A stretch of DNA of 64,000 nt from [Mycobacterium] nativiensis (GTDB lineage: Bacteria > Actinomycetota > Actinomycetes > Mycobacteriales > Mycobacteriaceae): NCBI RefSeq assembly GCF_020172685.1, contig NZ_CP083986.1:471147-535146 (forward strand), written 5' to 3'. Positions within the stretch are counted from its first letter, which is position 1. Every line of letters begins with the position of its first letter. Both the position numbers and the translations under genes were made by a program. The notes beneath the pieces are model-generated. The model saw nothing but the letters and a program-made list of their open reading frames with translations, did not search any database and was not told the origin of the DNA. This document shows, one piece after another, positions 1 through 9,078 of this stretch.

Positions 1-1889
1 GTGCCGCCGCTGCCGCCGTACCCGGCGGATGCATCGTTGCTGCCGTTTCCACCGGTACCGCCATTGCCGCCGTTACCGCCATCGCCAGAGAATGGGCCGG
101 CCGAGGCGCCGTCGCCGCCGGCGCCGCCATTGCCGGCGACCGTGCCGATACCGCTGGCGTCGCCACCGTTACCGCCGGCGCCGCCATTGCCAGGTCGCCC
201 ATCCGTGCCGCCGAGCATGCCGCCGCTGCTGCTGCCGTCGCCACCGTGGCCGCCGTCACCGGCGTGGCCGCCGGCACCGCTGGCGATGCCCCCGGTTCCA
301 CCGGCACCGCCGTCGGCGCCGGTACCACCGAAGATGCCGGTGCCCGAGGTGAGCGACAGCAGTGGGTTGCCGGACATCGCGGCGAGCTTGTCGAGGGTGT
401 CCTGGATATCGGCTGGGGTCTTACCGGTGATTTCCGAGATCTGGGTCAGCGCGATACCCAACTGATTGGGTGAGCTGAAGAGGTTCGCCAGCGAGCCCGC
501 ACCGCCGCCGTCACCGCCGCCGCCTGCGACGCCACCGGCGCCGCTGCTGGCGCCGCCGGTTCCGCCGTCACCGCCGGCCCCGGCCTGGCCGCCGCTGAGA
601 ATGCTGCCGAGTCCGCCGTTGCCGCCGTCGCCGCCTGCGCCGGCGAAGCTGTCGACACCGGTGACGGCACCGCCGATGCCGCCAGTACCTCCGGTGCCGC
701 CCTGACCGCCGAACAACACCGTGCCGAGTCCGCCCAGACCGCCGGCACCGCCTGCGCCTGCGGTGCTGCCCTCGCCGCCCGCGGCGCCACCGACACCACC
801 GTCGCCAGCCCGGCCGCCGCTACCGCTGAACACCACCCCGCCGAGGCCGCCCGTCCCGCCGCTGCCCCCGGCACCGCCGGTGCTGTCGACACCGGTCGCA
901 GCGCCGCCTTCGCCGCCGGTGCCGCCGGCGCCGCCTTGGCCGCCGAACAGGACTCCGCCGATGCCGCCGCTGCCGCCATTGCCGCCGGCCCCAGCGATGC
1001 CCTCGTCGGCGTCTGCGGCGCCGCCTTGGCCGCCGTTGCCGCCCGCGCCGGCGCTACCGCCGAAATTCGAGAAAATGGAGCCCCCGGTACCGCCGTTGCC
1101 GCCCGCGCCACCCACATCGGTGCCGTCGCCCCCGGCCCCGCCGTTACCGCCGACGCCGCCGAAGGCGAACAGCTTGCCCGCGGCACCGCCGCCGTCGCCG
1201 CCGTTGCCGCCGGTTTCACCGGCCAGGGCGTCGCCCCCGTGGCCGCCGGCACCGCCGATGCCGATCAGGGTTCCACTGCTGCCGCCGTTGCCGCCATCTG
1301 CCCCGGCGCCACCGACACCGCCGGCGCCGCCATTGCCGAACAGTCCGGCGGCCCCGCCGTTGCCTCCCGCCAGGCCGGCCACCTCGGAGTTGTAGCCCGC
1401 GCCGCCGTCGCCGAACAGCCAGCCCCCGGCACCGCCGGTCGGGTCGTCCTCGGTGCCGGCGATACCGTTGCAGATCAGGCCGCACGAGGCGTCAGAGGCG
1501 AACAGCGGATTGATCATGTCGCCGAACTGCTGCCCGAACGAGCTGCTCATCCAGTCCTGCATGCCGGTGTGCCACTGCAGGTAGATGCTCTCGGCGAAGT
1601 CGTTGAGGCTGAATGCCGAGAGGGTGAAGTCGGCGGCCCCCGCACCGTCGAACCACGGCGACAAGTCGCCGAAGGCCGAGGGGTCGAACGTGGCGCTGCT
1701 GAAGTCGGCGAGCTGGCCGGCGTCGAACCAGCTGCTCGGGTCGAACAGGTCCTCCAGGCCGAAGTCGGCGTTGGCGGCCGGCGCGAAGCCCAGCGGGCTC
1801 AGTCCCAGCGCCACCACCGCCGTCGAGGCACCCGCCACGAGAACACGGTTACGGCGCTGCGGGGCAACGGCTTTGCGCTGACGCGACAT
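1..1889 (-). CDS. Secreted PGRS-repeat protein without a PE domain (3' end beyond the window)
   Basis: The minus-strand frame is open from an ATG at 1889 to the left edge, so the C-terminus is missing. An AAAGGTG ribosome site lies just upstream. Residues 1-41 form a Sec signal peptide ending in a typical Ala-Asn-Ala site. A roughly 100-residue acidic/aromatic domain follows, ending in Cys-Gly-Leu-Ile-Cys-Asn-Gly, then long runs of Gly-Gly-Ala/Asn triplets of the PGRS type. No PE domain is present, so this is not a classical PE_PGRS protein. A non-repetitive, helix-prone stretch interrupts the repeats at about 345-495. Probable cell-surface or secreted protein of unknown function, paralogous to the four genes at 24.9-36 kb. 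Proline-rich frames on the opposite strand are shadows of its codon bias. Confidence 0.85.
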   Translation of the reverse strand, partial: MSRQRKAVAPQRRNRVLVAGASTAVVALGLSPLGFAPAANADFGLEDLFDPSSWFDAGQLADFSSATFDPSAFGDLSPWFDGAGAADFTLSAFSLNDFAESIYLQWHTGMQDWMSSSFGQQFGDMINPLFASDASCGLICNGIAGTEDDPTGGAGGWLFGDGGAGYNSEVAGLAGGNGGAAGLFGNGGAGGVGGAGADGGNGGSSGTLIGIGGAGGHGGDALAGETGGNGGDGGGAAGKLFAFGGVGGNGGAGGDGTDVGGAGGNGGTGGSIFSNFGGSAGAGGNGGQGGAADADEGIAGAGGNGGSGGIGGVLFGGQGGAGGTGGEGGAATGVDSTGGAGGSGGTGGLGGVVFSGSGGRAGDGGVGGAAGGEGSTAGAGGAGGLGGLGTVLFGGQGGTGGTGGIGGAVTGVDSFAGAGGDGGNGGLGSILSGGQAGAGGDGGTGGASSGAGGVAGGGGDGGGAGSLANLFSSPNQLGIALTQISEITGKTPADIQDTLDKLAAMSGNPLLSLTSGTGIFGGTGADGGAGGTGGIASGAGGHAGDGGHGGDGSSSGGMLGGTDGRPGNGGAGGNGGDASGIGTVAGNGGAGGDGASAGPFSGDGGNGGNGGTGGNGSNDASAGYGGSGG

Positions 1890-2024
1890 AGGGGGCACAC
1901 CTTTAGGTAAAGCGGTTGCAGGCAAGGCACCGAACCGGATTTAGGGGGATCGTTTCCGGAATATAACCCATATTGAGTCAATTCACAGTTCCTGGACGGC
2001 CGGTGCCGATCCGCCGGGTGACCC

Positions 2025-3548
2025 TCAGCTGTCGGGGTGATCGGGGATCGTCTCGCGCAGCTGATATTTCACCACTTTGCCGGACTGGGTGCGGGGCAGT
2101 GCGTCGACGAATTCCAGCCGAATCGGCAGCTTGAACGCGGCCAGCTTGTCCCGGGCGAACTCGCGCAACTCCTCGAGGGTGAGCGCCGCACCCGGTCGCA
2201 GCGCCACCACCGCGGTTACCGCCTCACCCCACTTCTCGTGCGGGGTGCCCAGCACGGCGACCTCGGCGATGGCCGGATGCGCGTACAGCGCGTCTTCGAC
2301 CTCGGCGGGGTAGACGTTCTCGCCGCCGGAGATCACCATGTCCTTGACCCGGTCGATCACCCAGACGTAACCCGCGTCGTCGGCCTGACCGATATCACCG
2401 GTGTGAAACCAGCCCTCGTCGTCGATCACGGCCGAGGTGGCCTCCGGATTCCGCCAATAGCCGGCCATCACCTGCGGTCCGCGCACGCAGATCTCCCCGC
2501 GCTCCCCCGCGGGCACCGGGGTGTTGTTGGCGTCGACCAGTCGCACATCCGACAGCGGCAACACCTGGTTGCCCGCGGCGCCGATCTTCACCCCGACCTC
2601 GTCGGGGCGCAGCACCAGTGCCAGCGGTGCGGTCTCGGTCAGCCCGTAGCCCTGCGCGAACGGGATTCCCCGCTCGCCGTAGCGCTGAATCAGGGTCTCG
2701 GGCACCGGGGCGCCGCCGCAGACGAAGTTGCGCACGCTGGACAGGTCGGCGTCGGCGAACCCCGGTAGCTGGCTCATGAACAGGAACATCGCCGGCACCC
2801 CGAACATGGTGGTGACCCGGTGCTCGGCGATGAGCCGCAGCGATTCGGCCGGGTCGAAGGCGGGCATCAGCACGATCTGCCCGCCCTTCTGCAGGGTCAC
2901 CAGCGTGGTGACGTTGAGCCCGCCGATGTGAAACAGCGGCGCGCAGACCAGGGACACGTCGTTCTGGCTGGTGTCGAAGGCCAACAGGGCATTGATGTTG
3001 TTCCAGAACAGGTTTGCGTGGGTGAGCATGGCCCCCTTGGGGCGCCCGGTGGTGCCCGAGGTGTACATGATCACCGCGATGTCGTCGGGCTCGGCGAACA
3101 CCGGATCGGCCAGCGGGGAGCGGGCGGCGATCAGTGCCTCGGCCACTTCCCAGCCCGGAACCGGAGCCAGCGCGATCGTGCGCTGCAACCCCGCCTCGGC
3201 GCGCACCGGGTCGATCACCGCAGCGCGCTCGGCGTCGGCCACCAACGTGTGCACCTGAGCGTCGGCCAGGATGTAGCAGAGTTCGTCGGCGGTGAGCCGC
3301 CAGTTCAGCGGCACGAAGGCCGCGCCGATTCGGGCGGCGGCGAACAACGTGACCAGAAAGTCCGGATGGTTGAGCCCGGCGTAGGCGACCCGATCGCCGC
3401 GGCGCATGCCGCCGGCGGCCAGTTCGGCGGCCAGGCGGTCGATGCGGTCCGCGAAATCCCGGTAGGTCCAGGTGTTCTCACCGAAGGTGATGGCCGGCAG
3501 GTTCGGCGTCGCCGCCGCTCGCCGGGCGATCCAGGAGCCGAGGTCCAT
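2025..3548 (-). CDS. Acyl-CoA ligase / AMP-binding enzyme, FadD family
   Basis: A protein of about 507 residues, the usual length for an ANL-superfamily acyl-CoA synthetase. It should activate a carboxylic acid as an acyl-AMP and transfer it to CoA. Visible motifs are the P-loop MYTSGTTGRPKG, the GYGLTE motif, the GWFHTGDIG aspartate motif, the hinge DRVKDMVISGGENVYP, and the C-terminal lysine in PRTQSGKVVK. It resembles the short FadD13-like group, but I cannot name the orthologue. The frame continues 60 codons upstream of the ATG at 3548, but that segment is Arg-rich and unlike the family. A GTG 15 bases upstream is an alternative start. It stands alone, with no lipid gene nearby to suggest a substrate. 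Confidence 0.88.
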   Translation of the reverse strand: MDLGSWIARRAAATPNLPAITFGENTWTYRDFADRIDRLAAELAAGGMRRGDRVAYAGLNHPDFLVTLFAAARIGAAFVPLNWRLTADELCYILADAQVHTLVADAERAAVIDPVRAEAGLQRTIALAPVPGWEVAEALIAARSPLADPVFAEPDDIAVIMYTSGTTGRPKGAMLTHANLFWNNINALLAFDTSQNDVSLVCAPLFHIGGLNVTTLVTLQKGGQIVLMPAFDPAESLRLIAEHRVTTMFGVPAMFLFMSQLPGFADADLSSVRNFVCGGAPVPETLIQRYGERGIPFAQGYGLTETAPLALVLRPDEVGVKIGAAGNQVLPLSDVRLVDANNTPVPAGERGEICVRGPQVMAGYWRNPEATSAVIDDEGWFHTGDIGQADDAGYVWVIDRVKDMVISGGENVYPAEVEDALYAHPAIAEVAVLGTPHEKWGEAVTAVVALRPGAALTLEELREFARDKLAAFKLPIRLEFVDALPRTQSGKVVKYQLRETIPDHPDS

Positions 3549-3968
3549 CGGGGGCGCGGTCACCCGGTGAACGCTAGCGCCGGACCTGTCGCCCGGGGAA
3601 CGATTCGCCGCACAGAGCCTGCGGACCGCGACCGCGGCATTTATCGCTCGGCCTGATTTTTTGTGCCGGACGACGTCGATCTTCAGTAAAAGATAAGAAC
3701 GGCGGGCGGTTTTATAGGGCCGGCTCAATTATTCGTGGGGATTTTAACCGCGAGTCATTGTGACCGGCGTCTCAAATGCCGCGTTGACCTGGTGGAATGC
3801 CGGTCCGCGGTGGCCTTCGTGGCGTACCGGGTGACGGTAGGTGAACGGCCATTGAACTTTGTTATTCGAGGGCCTTATCGGCTCGCGTAATTGGATGCCG
3901 GGCGGCTAAGTTCGTCCACGTCGAGCTGACCATTGCTCGGCGTGGTTATCGGAGAAGGGTTCACCGAG
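3549..3968. other. Intergenic region between divergent genes
   Basis: About 420 bases separate the ligase and the secreted protein, which are transcribed away from each other. The middle part (about 3650-3760) is noticeably richer in A and T than its surroundings and probably holds both promoters. I see no convincing ORF, RNA structure or operator in it. Confidence 0.5.
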
Positions 3969-4589
3969 ATGAGCGGTCGCCGAGGTGGCGGTGCGGGACG
4001 GGGCTGGAAACACAGCTCAGTTGCGGCGTTGGCGGCCCTCGGATGCTGCCTGCTGTCCGCGCCGACGGCCAACGCCGACTTCGACGACCTGATCGACAGC
4101 GTGCTCGGCGCGGCGACCGCCGGCCCCGATCTGAGCGATGTGGGTGGTGTCCCGGCTGACCTGGGCACCTTCGACGTCCAGAACGTCCTGAACGATCCGC
4201 TGGCTCAACTCGACCAGGTGTTCCACGACTCGCCCGGGCAGCTGGGCCTCGGCGAACCGACGTCGGGTCCCGCGGACACCAGCCACGGCACGGGTACTAC
4301 GCCCGACACCCCTTCCGGCACAACGCCGGACTCCGGCTCCGGCTCCGGCGCCACCACTGGTTCCGAGCACCAGGGCTCGGGCGGCAATTCCAGCAACTCG
4401 CCCAGCCTGCCGAAATTCAGCCTCCCCAGCGGCGGCAACGGCGGTGGCGGCAGCGGTGGCGGTGGCAACGGCGGCGGTGGCAACGGGGGTGGCAACAATG
4501 CCGCCAAGACCAAGTCCAACACCAGCGCCAACCGCCCCGGAACCGGTCCCGACAGCGCCGCACCCGGAGACGTCCCCGCAACGCCGTAG
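3969..4589 (+). CDS. Small secreted protein with Thr/Ser/Pro and poly-Gly tail
   Basis: A protein of 206 residues. The ATG at 3969 is preferred over the one at 3933 because GGAGAAGG lies about 11 bases before it and the signal peptide then starts normally. After an Arg-rich start and a hydrophobic core, cleavage after Ala-Asn-Ala would leave a mature protein beginning Asp-Phe-Asp-Asp-Leu. The same junction occurs in the PGRS proteins of this window. The middle is low complexity (Thr, Ser, Pro, Gly, Asp), followed by a glycine tract with some Asn and a Ser/Thr-rich tail. No catalytic motif is visible. It is probably a cell-wall or secreted protein; its function is unknown. Only 27 bases separate it from the next gene. 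Confidence 0.75.
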   Translation: MSGRRGGGAGRGWKHSSVAALAALGCCLLSAPTANADFDDLIDSVLGAATAGPDLSDVGGVPADLGTFDVQNVLNDPLAQLDQVFHDSPGQLGLGEPTSGPADTSHGTGTTPDTPSGTTPDSGSGSGATTGSEHQGSGGNSSNSPSLPKFSLPSGGNGGGGSGGGGNGGGGNGGGNNAAKTKSNTSANRPGTGPDSAAPGDVPATP

Positions 4590-4616
4590 CTGAGGCGTCG
4601 ATGGCAGGCTGAACCG

Positions 4617-5735
4617 ATGCCCGGTTCGATCTGCGACATCCTGCCGTCGGCCGCCGCGGTGCTCGGGGTTCCCGGCGCACCCGACACACTCGGCCTGGCC
4701 GAGCGCATCGGCGATGTGCGGCGGGTGGCGGTGGTGCTGGTCGACGGGCTGGGTTATCACCTGCTGCCGCAGCTGACGCAGGACGCACCGCTGCTGGCAT
4801 CGGTGTTGGCCGGCGACACCGGGCAGCTGACCGAGCTGGCCTGCACCTTCCCGTCCACCACCCCGACCAGCCTGGTCTCGTTGGGCACCGGTGCGCCGCC
4901 GGGGGAGCACGGCGTGCTGGGCTTCACCGTCAACGTTCCGGGAACCGATCGGGTGCTCACGCACATCTTCTGGCGTGACGACCCGTCGCCGGCAACCTGG
5001 CAGCCCGTGCCGACCTGGTTCGAGCGACTCCGTGACGCGCGCGTCAGCGCCCGGGCGGTGTTGCCGGAGATGTTCGTCGGCAGCGGGTTGACCGAGTCCG
5101 CCTACCGGGGAGCGGAGTTTCACCCCACCGTCAAAGGCACGCACTATGCCGCCCGCCTCGCCGCCGAAGTCGCGGCGGCACCCGGCCTTATCTATGGCTA
5201 CACCGCGGCGCTGGATCACGCCGCGCACGTCTCGGGCATCGGCTCACCGCATTGGCACACCGCCGCCGCCAAAGTCGATGCGCTGCTGCGTCATCTGATC
5301 GAGGAACTCCCCGACGATGCGGCGCTGATCGTCACCGCGGACCACGGTGGGCTCAACGTGCCCGACGAGGCCCGCATCGACTGCGACGCCGACCCGCGGC
5401 TGCGCGCCGGGATCCGGGTGATCGCCGGTGAGCCGCGGGTGCGCTACCTGCACACCGAGCCCGGCGCGACCGCGGACGTGCTGGCCGCCTGGACGGAACT
5501 GCTGGCCGGCCGGGCGCTGGTGCACAGCCGCGACGACGCGGTGGCCGCCGGCATGTTCGGGCCGGTGCGCGAGGAGCATCTGGCGCGGATCGGCGACGTC
5601 GTCGTCACCTGCACCGGGGACACCGCGATTCTGGCGACCGAGCACGAGCCGCCGCAGACGGCGCAGCTGATCGGATTCCACGGCGGCCTCACCCCGGTGG
5701 AGACCGCGATCCCGCTGCTCACCTTTTCCCGTTGA
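4617..5735 (+). CDS. Alkaline-phosphatase-fold hydrolase (nucleotide pyrophosphatase/phosphodiesterase type)
   Basis: A protein of 372 residues matching the type I phosphodiesterase/nucleotide pyrophosphatase branch of the alkaline phosphatase superfamily. Features visible are the metal-binding VVLVDGLGYHLL near the N-terminus, the nucleophile region TFPSTTPTSLVSLGTG, the conserved GEHGVLGFT, the DHAAHVSG block, and the metal ligands in VTADHGGLNVP. It should hydrolyse phosphodiester or pyrophosphate bonds with two metal ions. The substrate cannot be read from sequence. There is no signal peptide, so it is probably cytoplasmic. The stop codon TGA lies inside the left arm of the palindromic repeat at 5730-5792. 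Confidence 0.85.
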   Translation: MPGSICDILPSAAAVLGVPGAPDTLGLAERIGDVRRVAVVLVDGLGYHLLPQLTQDAPLLASVLAGDTGQLTELACTFPSTTPTSLVSLGTGAPPGEHGVLGFTVNVPGTDRVLTHIFWRDDPSPATWQPVPTWFERLRDARVSARAVLPEMFVGSGLTESAYRGAEFHPTVKGTHYAARLAAEVAAAPGLIYGYTAALDHAAHVSGIGSPHWHTAAAKVDALLRHLIEELPDDAALIVTADHGGLNVPDEARIDCDADPRLRAGIRVIAGEPRVRYLHTEPGATADVLAAWTELLAGRALVHSRDDAVAAGMFGPVREEHLARIGDVVVTCTGDTAILATEHEPPQTAQLIGFHGGLTPVETAIPLLTFSR

Positions 5736-5792
5736 CTCTGCGTCCACGGCGCAGAAGTACGAGTAGCGCCCGCCCTCAACGCAGAGTCAACG
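5730..5792. repeat. 63-bp hyphenated palindrome, copy 1
   Basis: Perfect inverted arms CGTTGACTCTGCG at 5730-5742 and 5780-5792 enclose a second imperfect stem and the core GCAGAAGTACGAGT. The left arm supplies the stop codon of the phosphodiesterase gene. It lies between two convergent genes. A second copy with identical arms, equal length and the same layout is at 60207-60269. Confidence 0.9.
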
Positions 5793-5800
5793 GCAGGGGG

Positions 5801-7297
5801 TTACTCCGACTCGCCGTATTCGTCGAACCAGTGAGCCAGCTTGCCGCGCCGGCTGACCGCCCGCAGTCGGCGTTCGGCCGAAACTCGGGTCTTGCTGGTG
5901 GTGACGATCAGCAGCTCGTCGCCGATGGTGATCCGGGTGTCGGGCTGCGGCACGAAGGTGTCGCCCTTGCGGATGATCAAGGTGATGACGCTCGGGTCGG
6001 GCAACCGCAGCTCGAGCACCGAGACGTTGTGCAGCCTGGAACCCGGCTGCACCGTCATCGTCAGCAGCTCGGCCTCCAAGACATCCAGCGGCGCGGCCTC
6101 CACCTGGATCTCGCGGGTGGTGTCCCGCGAGATCAGCCCCAGCCAGTGCGCGAACAGGCCCAGGCTCGGCCCCTGCACCACGGTGTAGACCACCACCAGG
6201 ATGAACACGATGTTGAGCAGGCGGTAGCTGTCCGGCACACCCTCGACGATCGGGAACGTCGCGAGCACAATCGGGACCGCGCCGCGCAGGCCGGCCCAGG
6301 ACAGGAAGATCTGTTCGCGCCACGGCACCTTGAACCAGATCAGCGAGGCCACCACCGACAGCGGTCGGCTCAGCAGCAGCAGCACCGCCCCGATCACCAG
6401 GGCTGGGACCAGCTCCCCGGACAGCTGGCTCGGGCTCACCAACAGGCCGAGCAACACGAACAGGCCGATCTGCGCCAGCCAACCCAGTCCCTCGGCGAAC
6501 GAGCGGATCGCCGCGCGGTGCGGCAGACCGGAGTTCGCCAGCACCACACCGGACAGGTAGGCGGCGATGAATCCGCTGGCATGCAACGACGCCGCCGCCG
6601 CGAACGCCACCATGGCCAGCCCGAACGTCGCCAGCGGGTACAGCCCGGATGCCGGCAGCGCGGCGCGACGCAGCATCATCGCCCCGAGCAACCCGGCGAC
6701 CAGACCGATCGCCGAGCCGGCCACCAATTCATAGATGACGCCGCCGACGGCGTGGACCGGATCGATCACCAATGGCGTGGCGCTGAGCATCAGCACCACG
6801 ATCGCCGCGGGCGCGTCGTTGAAACCGGACTCGGCCTCCAACAGGCCGGCCACCCGCCGCGGCAGCGGCAGCACCCGCAGGATGGAGAACACCGCCGCGG
6901 CGTCGGTGGGCGAGACGATCGCACCGAGCAGGAACGCCAGTTGCCAACTGATGCCCAGCAGCAGATGAGCGGCCACCGCGATCACCGCCATGCTGACCAC
7001 GACGCCGACGGTGGCCAACACCGCCGCCGGCGCCAGCAGCCGGCGAATGTTGGCGAACTTCGTCGTCAAACCACCTTCGACCAGGATCACCGCCAGCGCG
7101 GTGGTGCCCAGGTCACTGGCCAACTGAACGTCGGAGAACTCCAGGCCCAGCCCGTCGTTGCCGATCGCCACCCCGACCAGCAGGAACAGCAGCAGACTGG
7201 GCAGTCCGACCCGATCGGCCGCCCGGGTGGCGATGATGCTCGCCAGCAGAACCAGACCCCCGATAAGCAGGGCCAGGTAGAGCTGTTCCAGGCTCAT
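5801..7297 (-). CDS. Cation/proton antiporter of the CPA1 family with a C-terminal TrkA-C domain
   Basis: A protein of 498 residues. The first 390 or so hold about a dozen hydrophobic membrane segments with the CPA1 ion-site signatures (GAIVSPTDAAAVF and ESGFNDAPA). The last 110 form a soluble TrkA-C (RCK-C) domain containing PDPSVITLIIRKGDTFVPQP. This layout is that of the NhaP2/CvrA potassium/proton antiporters, in which the cytoplasmic domain gates transport. The start at 7297 is preceded by a GGGGATCAG purine stretch. It is divergent from the TrkA-type gene at 7454, with 156 bases between, so the pair probably handles K+ efflux and uptake under shared control. Confidence 0.88.
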   Translation of the reverse strand: MSLEQLYLALLIGGLVLLASIIATRAADRVGLPSLLLFLLVGVAIGNDGLGLEFSDVQLASDLGTTALAVILVEGGLTTKFANIRRLLAPAAVLATVGVVVSMAVIAVAAHLLLGISWQLAFLLGAIVSPTDAAAVFSILRVLPLPRRVAGLLEAESGFNDAPAAIVVLMLSATPLVIDPVHAVGGVIYELVAGSAIGLVAGLLGAMMLRRAALPASGLYPLATFGLAMVAFAAAASLHASGFIAAYLSGVVLANSGLPHRAAIRSFAEGLGWLAQIGLFVLLGLLVSPSQLSGELVPALVIGAVLLLLSRPLSVVASLIWFKVPWREQIFLSWAGLRGAVPIVLATFPIVEGVPDSYRLLNIVFILVVVYTVVQGPSLGLFAHWLGLISRDTTREIQVEAAPLDVLEAELLTMTVQPGSRLHNVSVLELRLPDPSVITLIIRKGDTFVPQPDTRITIGDELLIVTTSKTRVSAERRLRAVSRRGKLAHWFDEYGESE

Positions 7298-7453
7298 CTG
7301 ATCCCCATCCGGGCTGTTGGTGGCGGTCGGACCCGCCCATATGATTCGCTCAAGGTCAGCGGGTTCGTGTTAGGTGTCAGTAAATCAGTAGCGCTGTCAC
7401 GACCGTGTTACGCCCGAAGCGGCCGGGGCGACCCGGGGATGAGGGGAGCAAGC

Positions 7454-8134
7454 ATGCGCATCGGGATCGCCGGTGCCGGCGCGGTCGGGCGATCCGTCGC
7501 ACGAGAACTGATCGGCGATGGGCATCGGGTGCTGCTGATCGAGCGCAACCCGGCGCACTACGAGCCGCACGCCGTCCCCGAGGCCGAGTGGCTGCTGGCC
7601 GATGCCTGCGAGCTGTCCGCGCTGCAGGAATGCGGGATTGAGATCTGCGACGTGGTGATCGCCGCCACCGGTGATGACAAAGCAAACCTGGCCACCGCGC
7701 TGCTGGCCAAGGCGGAGTTCGGCGTGGACCGGGTGGTGGCCCGGGTCAACAACGCTCGCAATGAGCGGTTGTTCACCGAGCAGTGGGGGATCGACGTCGC
7801 GGTGTCCACACCGCGGGCCATGGTTGCGGCGGTCGAGGGCGCCATCGACGTCGGCCATCTGGTGCAGCTGATGGGGCTGCGGCGCGGTCAGGTCAACCTG
7901 ACGAAACTAACTCTGCCCGAAGACAATCCACTGATCGGGCAACTCATCTCCGACCTGGTGCTGCCCGAGGGGGCGGCCCTGGTCGCGGTGCAGCGCGGCG
8001 ACGCGGTCATCCTGCCGCGGTCATCTGAGGCTCTGCAGCCCGGCGACGAGATGTTGTTCGCGGCGGCCAGCGATATGGATGATGCGATTCAGAAGGTCGT
8101 GCACGGCGCGCCGGTGACCAGAAGGCCGCATTGA
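7454..8134 (+). CDS. TrkA-type potassium uptake regulatory subunit (CeoC/CeoB-like)
   Basis: A protein of 226 residues. A Rossmann RCK-N domain begins immediately (GAGAVGRSVARELI, then the acidic turn LLIERN and CDVVIAATGDDKANL), followed by a TrkA-C domain from about residue 140 (NPLIGQLISDLVLPEGAALVAV). Such proteins bind NAD(H) or nucleotides on the cytoplasmic face and gate Trk/Ktr membrane subunits. It looks closest to mycobacterial CeoC. No partner subunit follows; a methyltransferase does. The ATG at 7454 with GGGGAG upstream is preferred over the ATG at 7439. A very long frame through this region merely joins the antisense of the antiporter to this gene and is not a fusion. Confidence 0.87.
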   Translation: MRIGIAGAGAVGRSVARELIGDGHRVLLIERNPAHYEPHAVPEAEWLLADACELSALQECGIEICDVVIAATGDDKANLATALLAKAEFGVDRVVARVNNARNERLFTEQWGIDVAVSTPRAMVAAVEGAIDVGHLVQLMGLRRGQVNLTKLTLPEDNPLIGQLISDLVLPEGAALVAVQRGDAVILPRSSEALQPGDEMLFAAASDMDDAIQKVVHGAPVTRRPH

Positions 8135-8139
8135 GCGCC

Positions 8140-9078
8140 ATGCCGCCGCGTTGGACACCGATGAGCACCGCATCCGCCGGTCGAGACCTCACCGGAAGCC
8201 TGGCCGCCGGTGCCGGCGTCATCGCCACGGTGCTGGCGTCGGCGCGTGCCGCAGCGACATCGCGCGGGCTGATCAACGACCCGTTTGCGGCGCCGTTGGT
8301 GCACAAGGTGGGCCTGGACTTCTGCATTCGGGTGGCCGACGGTGAGCTGGACATCAACCGGCTCGGTAAGGATGGCGGATTTCCGCGGCTGGCGGAGTTC
8401 TCCGCGGCCCGCACCAAGTTCTTCGACGCGTTCTTCACCGATGCGGCGCGCGGCGGGATCCGCCAGGCGGTGATTCTGGGGTCGGGCCTGGACACCCGCG
8501 CCTACCGGTTGTGGTGGCCGGCCGAGACCGTGGTTTACGAGGTGGACCACCCGCCGGTGGTCGACTTCAAGACGGCCACCATGCGGTCCTGGGGCAGTTC
8601 GCCGAGCGTCAACCGCCGCGCGGTCGGCATCGACCTGCGGGACGACTGGCCGTCGGCGCTGCGGCGGGTGGGTTTCGACGCCGCCGTGCCCACCGCCTGG
8701 GTGATAGAGGGCCTGCTGGTCTGGTACGTACCGTCGGACGCGCAGAATCTCCTGCTGGACGGGGTGACCGAGCTCAGTGCCCCCGGCAGCCGACTGGCCG
8801 CCGATCACGCGGTACCGCCGAGCCGGCCGCAGGCCGTGCATAACGAATCTCTCGTCGAGCGCTGGCGGCGGCGTGGTCTGAGTCTCACCGGACCCGGGCC
8901 GTTCTATTCCGGGGAACACACCGACGTGGTGCGGCATCTGGCCGACAGTGGCTGGGCCACCGTCGACTCGAGCATCGCCGACCTGTTCACCGCCGCCCGG
9001 TTGTCCAAGCTGACCGACCGCGAGCTCGACGGGGCTCCGGCCGCCATTCGTTACATCGCCGCCACCCGGCAGGGCTGA
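8140..9078 (+). CDS. SAM-dependent methyltransferase, mycobacterial UPF0677 / leucine-carboxyl-methyltransferase-like
   Basis: A protein of about 312 residues of the large mycobacterial methyltransferase family related to PPM1/leucine carboxyl methyltransferases. It shows the family's RTKFFDAFFTDA region, the SAM-binding VILGSGLDTRAYRL, the acidic VYEVDHPPVVDFK that follows, and AWVIEGLLVWYV. The natural acceptor is unknown for most members. The start may be 8140 or the ATG at 8161. A TTG at 8131 would overlap the stop of the TrkA gene. It is probably co-transcribed with that gene, given the 5-base gap. Confidence 0.85.
   Translation: MPPRWTPMSTASAGRDLTGSLAAGAGVIATVLASARAAATSRGLINDPFAAPLVHKVGLDFCIRVADGELDINRLGKDGGFPRLAEFSAARTKFFDAFFTDAARGGIRQAVILGSGLDTRAYRLWWPAETVVYEVDHPPVVDFKTATMRSWGSSPSVNRRAVGIDLRDDWPSALRRVGFDAAVPTAWVIEGLLVWYVPSDAQNLLLDGVTELSAPGSRLAADHAVPPSRPQAVHNESLVERWRRRGLSLTGPGPFYSGEHTDVVRHLADSGWATVDSSIADLFTAARLSKLTDRELDGAPAAIRYIAATRQG

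Noticed and set aside
1..1395. Proline-rich plus-strand ORFs (and similar ones opposite the other PGRS genes)
   Set aside because: They are the complement of Gly-rich PGRS codons; they have no ribosome sites or family features, and the minus-strand gene explains them.
1930..1990. Consensus promoter for the left-edge PGRS gene
   Set aside because: TTGACT and TATATT occur, but are only about 10 bases apart, too close for a sigma-70-type promoter.
5732..8134. An 800-codon ORF that appears to fuse new sequence to the TrkA protein
   Set aside because: Its first 570 codons are antisense to the antiporter and contain Gln/Arg-rich shadow sequence; the TrkA gene has its own start and ribosome site at 7454.
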